NCBI GenBank assembly: GCA_031255815.1
Contig: JAIRRU010000170.1
Span: 1-5,236, forward strand
Direction of reading: 5' to 3'
Source of the DNA: Treponema sp.
GTDB lineage: Bacteria; Spirochaetota; Spirochaetia; Treponematales; Breznakiellaceae
DNA: 5,236 bases
Shown: positions 1 through 4,110 of the stretch, piece by piece
Position numbering within the stretch: position 1 is the first letter of the stretch
How the letters are laid out: every line of letters starts with the position of its first letter
Position numbers and translations under genes: made by a program
The notes under the pieces: model-generated
What the model saw: only the letters and a program-made list of their open reading frames with translations
Databases searched by the model: none
What the model was told of the DNA's origin: nothing

Positions 1-895
1 CGGTTTCGGAGGTGTAGGGGCCTACCCGAACCCGGTACCAGGTTTTTCCGTCCACTTCCCGGTCGTCGATAATCGAGGTGATGCCCTTGTCCGCCAGGGT
101 TTCCTTGGCCCCTTCCGCCCGGATCTTCGCGCTAAAGGCCCCGGTCTGAACCCAGTAATCCTGCCGGGCTTTGGATACGGCGGGTTTCGCGGTCGCGGTC
201 GCGGCGGGCCGGGGCGCCGCGGCGCTTCTGGCCGGGGACGCGGAGGCGCTCGTCCCGCTTGCGGGCTGCCGGGGCGCGGGTTCCCGGGCTGCGGCGGGCT
301 GCTGAGCGGCGGCAGGCTGCTGGGCCGCGGCCTGCCTTGTCTGGGCCGCCACGGGGCGGCTTGCGGGGGCGGTTCCGGCGGATTGCTGGGCCGCGGCCGG
401 CCTTGTCTGGGCTGCCGCGGGGCGGCTTGCGGGCGCGGTTCCGGCGGCTTGCTGCGGGGCGGCGGCCGGAGAAGTTCCGGGCACGGCGGCGGCGCTCGGC
501 GTGGGCACGCTTATCACCAGGGTATCGGGGTTTCCCCCGGCCTGTTCAGCCGGGACGGCGCCAATGGCGGCTTCCGGCAGGGCGCCGTTGTTTTCTATGA
601 GGAAATTCGGTTCCCGCGGCGCCAGCGGGGAAACCGGGGGCGGCTGGAGTCCCTGGATACTGTCGGCGTTCCGAACCATTTCCGCCGCGTCAACCGTGGC
701 CGGCTGAGTCCGCAGGGGCGCGTCCATCCGGACGCTTCCGGCGTTCCCCCCCGCGGTTCCCGCGGGGATTGGCTTGGGGGCGGAAACTACCGTAGTCCCG
801 GCCCGGGGGCTAAAGATCAGTATAGACGCGCTTATAACGATGGTCAAAAAAACGCCAACCGAAACTGCCACCAGTAATAATTTTTTCTTTTCCAT
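1..895 (-). CDS. Membrane-anchored SPOR-domain protein (C-terminus cut by window edge)
   Basis: An open frame runs from ATG at 895 to the window start without a stop, giving 298 visible codons. The N-terminus is MEKKKLLLVAV, a short basic stretch followed by one hydrophobic segment (about residues 6-28), so the protein is probably anchored in the inner membrane with its bulk in the periplasm. Residues about 130-243 are a low-complexity Ala/Pro/Gln/Arg linker that includes a 22-residue tandem repeat. From about residue 245 a SPOR domain begins: DYWVQTGAFSAK, then an Ala/Lys helix, then WYRVRVGPYTSE, matching the usual VQxGaF and yRVrvGPf signatures. Roughly the last 20 residues of the domain lie outside the window. 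SPOR domains bind peptidoglycan glycan strands lacking stem peptides, typically at division sites, so a cell-envelope or septal role is inferred. The gene starts 43 bases after the coaE stop on the same strand, probably in one operon. A GAGAAG sequence five bases before the ATG can serve as ribosome binding site. Two plus-strand open frames in this region are antisense products of its GC-rich code. Confidence 0.9.
   Translation of the reverse strand, partial: MEKKKLLLVAVSVGVFLTIVISASILIFSPRAGTTVVSAPKPIPAGTAGGNAGSVRMDAPLRTQPATVDAAEMVRNADSIQGLQPPPVSPLAPREPNFLIENNGALPEAAIGAVPAEQAGGNPDTLVISVPTPSAAAVPGTSPAAAPQQAAGTAPASRPAAAQTRPAAAQQSAGTAPASRPVAAQTRQAAAQQPAAAQQPAAAREPAPRQPASGTSASASPARSAAAPRPAATATAKPAVSKARQDYWVQTGAFSAKIRAEGAKETLADKGITSIIDDREVDGKTWYRVRVGPYTSET
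320..451 (-). repeat. 66-bp tandem direct repeat, two copies, inside the SPOR gene linker
   Basis: Positions 320-385 and 386-451 are two adjacent 66-base units that differ at five positions by my count (about 92% identity). In the minus-strand protein each unit is 22 residues: first QAAGTAPASRPAAAQTRPAA plus AQ, then QSAGTAPASRPVAAQTRQAA plus AQ. A degenerate QQPAAA-type continuation follows at about 300-319. The unit length is a multiple of three, so copy-number change would keep the frame and only alter the length of the periplasmic linker. Confidence 0.9.
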
Positions 896-938
896 GATTG
901 CTTCTCATCCCTTCCGGCTTTCCAACCTCCCATAAGCT

Positions 939-1601
939 TCAGCCGATAACGGAGAGGATCTGGTCAATCCGGTGTTCCAGTCTTCTTTCAAAAAACCGGG
1001 AAAAAAGGGCTGAGTATCCCCGGTTTTCTATGATGTAAATATCGGCTTCCCCGGTAAAATTTTTATTGAAATATTGGCTTTCAAAGCCCCTCTGGCTCCC
1101 GAAACGCCGGATCAGCGCCTTCCAGGGGAGGCGATCCCGCCTTTTCGCCCGCAAAAGCCGGGTGAACCAGGGGGCTCTTACGATGATGATCCCCTCAAGC
1201 CGGGGGAGGGCGGAGGAACGGAGGAGCAGGGCGGCGTTGATCACGCCGGGCCCGGATCCCTGCTCTTCCCGGCGCGCGATCCATTCGGCGGTCATGCGGT
1301 TCGCCGCGGGATGTACAAGGGCCTCCAGGGCGGCAAGTTCCCCCGGCCTTCCGAATACCCGCGCCCCCAGCCGTTTACGGTCTATCTTCCCGTCCTCCCC
1401 CCGCAGATCCGCGCCGAAACGGGCAAGAACCGCCTCTTTTTCCGCCTCAATAACCTGGTGCCCCAGCTTGTCCACGTCCAGCACCGGGAACCCCCGCTTT
1501 TCAAGGAGCCGCGCCACATGGTTTTTCCCCGCGCAGTAGGTTCCGGTAAGCCCCAGAACCCGGCAGCTTTTGGTTTCAGCCATAGTATCTGTATCGGACA
1601 A
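939..1601 (-). CDS. coaE: Dephospho-CoA kinase (divergent)
   Basis: The product phosphorylates the 3'-hydroxyl of dephospho-CoA with ATP, the last step of coenzyme A synthesis in the cytoplasm. The frame is 220 codons from a TTG at 1601; a second candidate start is ATG at 1583 (214 aa). Both fit the family length of about 200. Numbered from the TTG, visible family features are the P-loop GLTGTYCAGKNHVA (residues 17-30), the Asp pair in LDVDKLGHQ (D42, D44; family DAD region), the VHP motif (H97-P98), and the late helical region ending in RGFESQ and EADIYIIENRG, which corresponds to the family's R..Q and ADxvIxN segments. Two departures stand out: the P-loop ends GKN rather than GKS/T, and the usual PLLfE segment reads AALLLRS. 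GGGAG lies only two bases before the TTG and 20 bases before the ATG, so the start is unresolved; the ATG gives the more usual N-terminus. It is probably the first gene of an operon with the downstream SPOR gene. The identification is firm at family level; activity is assumed. Confidence 0.88.
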   Translation of the reverse strand: MSDTDTMAETKSCRVLGLTGTYCAGKNHVARLLEKRGFPVLDVDKLGHQVIEAEKEAVLARFGADLRGEDGKIDRKRLGARVFGRPGELAALEALVHPAANRMTAEWIARREEQGSGPGVINAALLLRSSALPRLEGIIIVRAPWFTRLLRAKRRDRLPWKALIRRFGSQRGFESQYFNKNFTGEADIYIIENRGYSALFSRFFERRLEHRIDQILSVIG

Positions 1602-1692
1602 AGCTCCCGGTGATAAAAGCTGCGGGGATCAGCGCCGTGCCTCGTGACGGTGAAGCGTGGCGGGAAGGGTGGGGATCTGTGCGTGCGATCTA

Positions 1693-1720
1693 TTGACAAA
1701 AATCGGATTCAGCTTAAAAG
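1693..1720 (+). promoter_or_regulatory. Candidate sigma-70 promoter for the regulator gene
   Basis: A perfect -35 hexamer TTGACA (1693-1698) is followed after 16 bases by TAAAAG (1715-1720), which matches four of six bases of the -10 consensus. Transcription would begin near 1727 and leave an untranslated leader of about 105 bases. The perfect -35 in a GC-rich surround is the main support; the -10 is weak. Confidence 0.45.
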
Positions 1721-1820
1721 TGGCGCAGGTATTTTGTGTTCTTGCTTCCGCGGATATCCATGAATAAGAAGGGGGCGGCGATCTGTCCGGGAATTTTCTG
1801 TGCCGCAGCGCCGCAGCCGT

Positions 1821-1825
1821 GAGGA
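1821..1825 (+). promoter_or_regulatory. Ribosome binding site that sets the regulator start
   Basis: GAGGA lies six bases before ATG at 1832 but only three bases before the GTG at 1829. The spacing favours ATG 1832 as the real start. Confidence 0.7.
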
Positions 1826-1831
1826 ATAGTG

Positions 1832-2833
1832 ATGCCTAAAAAAGTAGCGGACGCTTTTTTTCATATATTAATCAGGGTTATTAAAAACGATTACCAGCCG
1901 GGGGATAAGTTTCTTTCTATCCGGGAACTTTCAGCGAAATATCAGGTAAGTGTCCAGACGGTTCAAAAGGCGATAAAAAGGCTCGAAGAGTACGGCTATA
2001 TCTCCATACGGAAAAAAGCGGGAATAACCGTCAATTCCCTGCGCCCCTTGAAAAAACTTGACGGATACAAAGTAGCGGTCGTTTCAGCCAGGGAGGAGCC
2101 TCACTTTATCGATTCTTTTCTGCGGGGGATCCGTAAAACGGCTGATACATACGGCATTTCTGTTCAGCATGAGTTTATTAATGAGCAGAATGTCCAACAT
2201 TTGCGTTTCGGCGAATACCTCTGCTCCCTGGGGGCTGACGGTATCATCGCCCTGAATTTCCGCAATTCGGCGCTTCCTTTTTATCATGTTCTGCGGGAAG
2301 GCGTTGATATCGTAACCGATATTATCCTGGACGAACTGCCTATTCTTCCGGCGGTGCAGACCGATAACCTCCGCCATTCCCGGGAAGCCGGACGGATCTT
2401 CTTAGAACAGGGATACCGCCGTATTTTGGCCCTGGGGTATTACCCCCCGGCAAGAAACCGCCGTTTCGACGGTATTGCCGGTGTAGTGAAAGAACATGGC
2501 AAAGAACTGTCCTACATCTGCCTCTCCGATGCGGATTCGGTGCGGAAGATTGATAAATTTTTCCACCATTTCGATCGCTATTCCGCGGTGTTTTCGGCAG
2601 ACTATTCGGCCAATTACATAGCCGGAGCCAAGTATGTCCAATACAAAATTCCGGTACGCAATGATAATTTCCTGGTTTACGATTGCGAGGATGATTTTTT
2701 TACCTATTCGGGACTCGGCCCGGTACGGAAAGTCGGGCCCTCTATGATAACGCTCGGCGCCGAATTGTGTAAAACCCTCATCACCAAACAGGAAACCGGC
2801 GCCTACCCCCTTCCCCTGCAACGAAAAGTATGA
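1832..2833 (+). CDS. GntR-LacI type (AraR-like) transcriptional regulator
   Basis: This is a one-component sugar-responsive transcription factor of 333 residues. Residues 1 to about 70 form a GntR-type winged helix: the segment QPGDKFLSIRELSAKYQVSV followed by QTVQKAIKRLEEYGYISI matches the family pattern GdkLPSerELA..fgVSr.TVr.Al..Le.eGli. After a short linker, residues about 75-330 resemble the type I periplasmic-binding (LacI/GalR) sensor domain: YKVAVVSAREEPHFIDSFLRG at its start, GADGIIALNF, QTDNLRHSREAGRIFLEQGY then RRILALGY, and a C-terminal segment around TLGAELCKTL. This GntR head on a LacI body is the AraR architecture, known for control of arabinose genes in Bacillus; the ligand here cannot be read from the sequence. 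No signal peptide or membrane segment is present. It stands directly before a glycosidase and a sugar-binding protein on the same strand, so it probably controls them. The 164-base gap after it contains a separate promoter. Confidence 0.9.
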   Translation: MPKKVADAFFHILIRVIKNDYQPGDKFLSIRELSAKYQVSVQTVQKAIKRLEEYGYISIRKKAGITVNSLRPLKKLDGYKVAVVSAREEPHFIDSFLRGIRKTADTYGISVQHEFINEQNVQHLRFGEYLCSLGADGIIALNFRNSALPFYHVLREGVDIVTDIILDELPILPAVQTDNLRHSREAGRIFLEQGYRRILALGYYPPARNRRFDGIAGVVKEHGKELSYICLSDADSVRKIDKFFHHFDRYSAVFSADYSANYIAGAKYVQYKIPVRNDNFLVYDCEDDFFTYSGLGPVRKVGPSMITLGAELCKTLITKQETGAYPLPLQRKV

Positions 2834-2860
2834 TTCTGTATCTTTATACTGTAATGCCAT

Positions 2861-2894
2861 AAATAAAAAATAAGATAAAACCGCTTTTTTATTT
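2861..2894. repeat. AT-only inverted repeat upstream of the GH172 promoter
   Basis: AAATAAAAAA (2861-2870) and TTTTTTATTT (2885-2894) are exact reverse complements separated by 14 bases. The stem has no G-C pair, so it would be a poor intrinsic terminator even though its right arm is T-rich. Its place just upstream of a -35 box fits an UP-element-like or bent A-tract region. It may also act as a weak terminator for the regulator transcript. Confidence 0.5.
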
Positions 2895-2921
2895 GCAATC
2901 AGGTATTTATTATGCAATAAT
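2893..2921 (+). promoter_or_regulatory. Extended -10 sigma-70 promoter of the GH172-binding protein operon
   Basis: The -35 box TTGCAA (2893-2898, four of six consensus bases) and the -10 box AATAAT (2916-2921, five of six) are separated by the ideal 17 bases. TG sits at 2913-2914, exactly one base before the -10 hexamer, which makes an extended -10. Transcription would start near 2928, leaving a leader of about 70 bases before the ATG at 2998. Very AT-rich DNA lies directly upstream. Confidence 0.65.
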
Positions 2922-2922
2922 A
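2908..2922. promoter_or_regulatory. Perfect inverted repeat overlapping the -10 box, candidate operator
   Basis: TATTAT (2908-2913) and ATAATA (2917-2922) are exact reverse complements around the spacer GCA. The palindrome covers the -10 box, where a bound repressor would block RNA polymerase. A related TTTGCAAT occurs at 2892-2899, spaced 19 bases from TATGCAAT at 2911-2918, close to two helical turns. The regulator encoded just upstream is the obvious candidate to bind here; that link is inference. The arms are all A/T, so a chance palindrome in AT-rich DNA is possible. Confidence 0.4.
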
Positions 2923-2986
2923 TCTAAATCTAAGCCCGCTTTCCGAAAAGCTGAAATTTCGGGAGAGCCTCATCTCTATAAATTTT

Positions 2987-2992
2987 GGAGGG
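2987..2992 (+). promoter_or_regulatory. Strong ribosome binding site that sets the GH172 start
   Basis: GGAGGG precedes ATG 2998, with six bases between GGAGG and the start codon. It decides against the longer upstream frame, which would begin at a TTG inside the -35 box. Confidence 0.85.
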
Positions 2993-2997
2993 TAATA

Positions 2998-4062
2998 ATG
3001 GAGTACCGGGGAATCGATTCCGATTTTGGCAGCCTCGCCCGGATTTCAGGGGCCAGGAGCCGGTCCCTTTCAGCGGAGAACCCCAAGGGGGAAAAGGGCA
3101 AGGGGGGTATGGCCCTGCCCGGCCCTGATAGTCACGCCGCCGCCTTGGGCCAGGGCTGGAAGGCCGCCCCCTGCGTTTCCATAGAGGCGGGGACGGTTTA
3201 CACCATTGGGGATATCGAAGGCCCCGGGGCAATCAAGCATATATGGATGAGCGGGAAAGCCAGGTGGCGTTTTGCCATACTCCGTTTCTATTGGGACGGC
3301 CAGGATTTCCCCTCGGTGGAAGTTCCGGTCAGTGATTTTTTCGCGTCTTGCTGGGAAGGCTACGCCCAGTTGAGTTCCCTCGCCGTCTGCGCGAACCCCC
3401 GGAGCGGTTACAATTGTTACTGGGACATGCCCTTTAACAAGCGCTGCCGTATAACTGTCGAGAACCTTGACGCCGAAGCAATGCGGTTTTTTTACCAGGT
3501 TGATTATACCCTCGGCGAAGTCCCGGAAAATTACGGGTATTTTCACGCCTCCTTTAGACGGGTAAACCCGCTGCCCTATAAAGAGGTCTATACGGTTCTG
3601 GACGGGGTACAGGGGCGGGGGCATTACGTGGGAACCTACCTGGCCTGGGGGGTAAACAGTACCGGCTGGTGGGGAGAGGGGGAGATGAAATTTTACCTGG
3701 ACGGCGACGAGTGGCCCACCATATGCGGCACCGGCCTGGAGGATTATTTCGGTGGTTCCTACAACTTTGATGTCAACGGGCGGTATACGCCCTTTTGCAC
3801 TCCCTACAGCGGCTTGCACCAGATCATTAGCCCGGACGGGCTTTACAACTCCCAGCAGCGCTTCGGCATGTACCGCTGGCATATTACCGATCCCCTGCGG
3901 TTCGAGGAAGACCTCCGCGTAACGGTACAGGCCCTGGGCTACCGTCCGGATCGCTACCTGCCCCTCCAGGACGATATCGCCTCGGTGGCTTACTGGTACC
4001 AGAGCCTGCCGGGCCGTCCGCTCAAGGCGCTGCCTTCCAAGGAAAAACTCTTTATCTACTGA
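2998..4062 (+). CDS. DUF2961 / GH172 family glycoside hydrolase, cytoplasmic
   Basis: The product is 354 residues from ATG 2998, a usual length for a single-domain DUF2961 protein. The family was assigned to GH172 after characterisation of a Bifidobacterium dentium alpha-D-fructofuranosidase / difructose dianhydride I enzyme; later members act on D-arabinofuranosides. Family features seen are the N-terminal SAENPKGEKGKGGMA stretch (about residues 25-39), an early beta-rich part with GPGAIKHIWM, the segment WGVNSTGWWGEGEMKFYLDG, and the signature CGTGLEDYFGGSYNF. E227 (in WWGEGE) and E248 (in GTGLEDYF) are 21 residues apart, the same spacing I recall for the catalytic pair Glu270/Glu291 of the B. 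dentium enzyme, so both catalytic acids appear present. There is no signal peptide, so it should act on imported substrate. The frame is open upstream to 2893, but that extension overlaps the promoter and lacks a ribosome site. It is followed after 48 bases by a solute-binding protein gene. Family assignment is firm; the exact substrate is unknown. Confidence 0.92.
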   Translation: MEYRGIDSDFGSLARISGARSRSLSAENPKGEKGKGGMALPGPDSHAAALGQGWKAAPCVSIEAGTVYTIGDIEGPGAIKHIWMSGKARWRFAILRFYWDGQDFPSVEVPVSDFFASCWEGYAQLSSLAVCANPRSGYNCYWDMPFNKRCRITVENLDAEAMRFFYQVDYTLGEVPENYGYFHASFRRVNPLPYKEVYTVLDGVQGRGHYVGTYLAWGVNSTGWWGEGEMKFYLDGDEWPTICGTGLEDYFGGSYNFDVNGRYTPFCTPYSGLHQIISPDGLYNSQQRFGMYRWHITDPLRFEEDLRVTVQALGYRPDRYLPLQDDIASVAYWYQSLPGRPLKALPSKEKLFIY

Positions 4063-4067
4063 ACTGT

Positions 4068-4085
4068 CTTCTGATTCGTCAGAGG
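4068..4085 (+). promoter_or_regulatory. Intercistronic stem-loop with UUCG tetraloop
   Basis: CTTCTGA (4068-4074) pairs with TCAGAGG (4079-4085) through seven pairs, one of them U-G, closing a TTCG loop. It starts six bases after the GH172 stop. A run of six T follows at 4093-4098, but eight bases away, so it is at best a weak or partial terminator. It could instead protect the upstream or downstream mRNA end, or set the expression ratio of the two genes. Confidence 0.45.
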
Positions 4086-4098
4086 CGAAATATTTTTT

Positions 4099-4104
4099 AG
4101 GAGG
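4099..4104 (+). promoter_or_regulatory. Consensus ribosome binding site of the binding-protein gene
   Basis: AGGAGG is six bases before ATG 4111, an optimal site. It selects this ATG over the in-frame ATG at 4123 and suggests high translation, as expected for an abundant binding protein. Confidence 0.85.
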
Positions 4105-4110
4105 ATCGTT

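Larger units (their letters stand above)
1602..1828. other. Divergent intergenic region between coaE and the regulator gene
   Basis: This 227-base gap separates two head-to-head genes and must carry promoters for both directions. I can support one rightward promoter (listed separately). I do not see a convincing sigma-70 promoter pointing left toward coaE, nor any RNA gene. A short minus-strand frame crosses into this gap from coaE, but it has no coding features and is out of frame with coaE. Confidence 0.6.

Noticed and set aside
320..451. CRISPR-like repeats
   Set aside because: The two units are directly adjacent with no spacers, keep the coding frame and encode linker protein.
259..877. 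Three overlapping plus-strand open frames (113, 164 and 68 codons)
   Set aside because: They are antisense to the SPOR gene, are Arg/Gly-rich as expected from reading GC-rich DNA in a wrong frame, and the minus-strand frame has a clear membrane anchor and SPOR domain.
1066..1613. Two plus-strand open frames of 157 and 179 codons opposite coaE
   Set aside because: The opposite strand has recognisable CoaE motifs; these frames show no family features.
1382..1699. Minus-strand open frame of 105 codons overlapping the coaE 5' end and the divergent gap
   Set aside because: It is out of frame with coaE, would cover the likely promoter region, and its sequence resembles no domain.
2861..2894. Intrinsic terminator of the regulator gene
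   Set aside because: The stem contains only A-T pairs and a 14-base loop, so it does not meet the usual GC-stem requirement; it is listed as an inverted repeat instead.
2084..2917. Two minus-strand open frames opposite the regulator gene
   Set aside because: They lie antisense to a well-supported GntR-LacI protein, and the 171-codon one begins inside the AT-rich promoter region.
2893..2997. 35-codon N-terminal extension of the GH172 protein from a TTG
   Set aside because: It overlaps the promoter, has no ribosome site, and the added residues are absent from the family pattern, which starts well from ATG 2998.
2930..3882. Minus-strand open frames of 100 and 270 codons opposite the GH172 gene
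   Set aside because: Despite the length of the second one, the plus strand carries the DUF2961 signatures and a strong ribosome site; the antisense translation has no recognisable motif.
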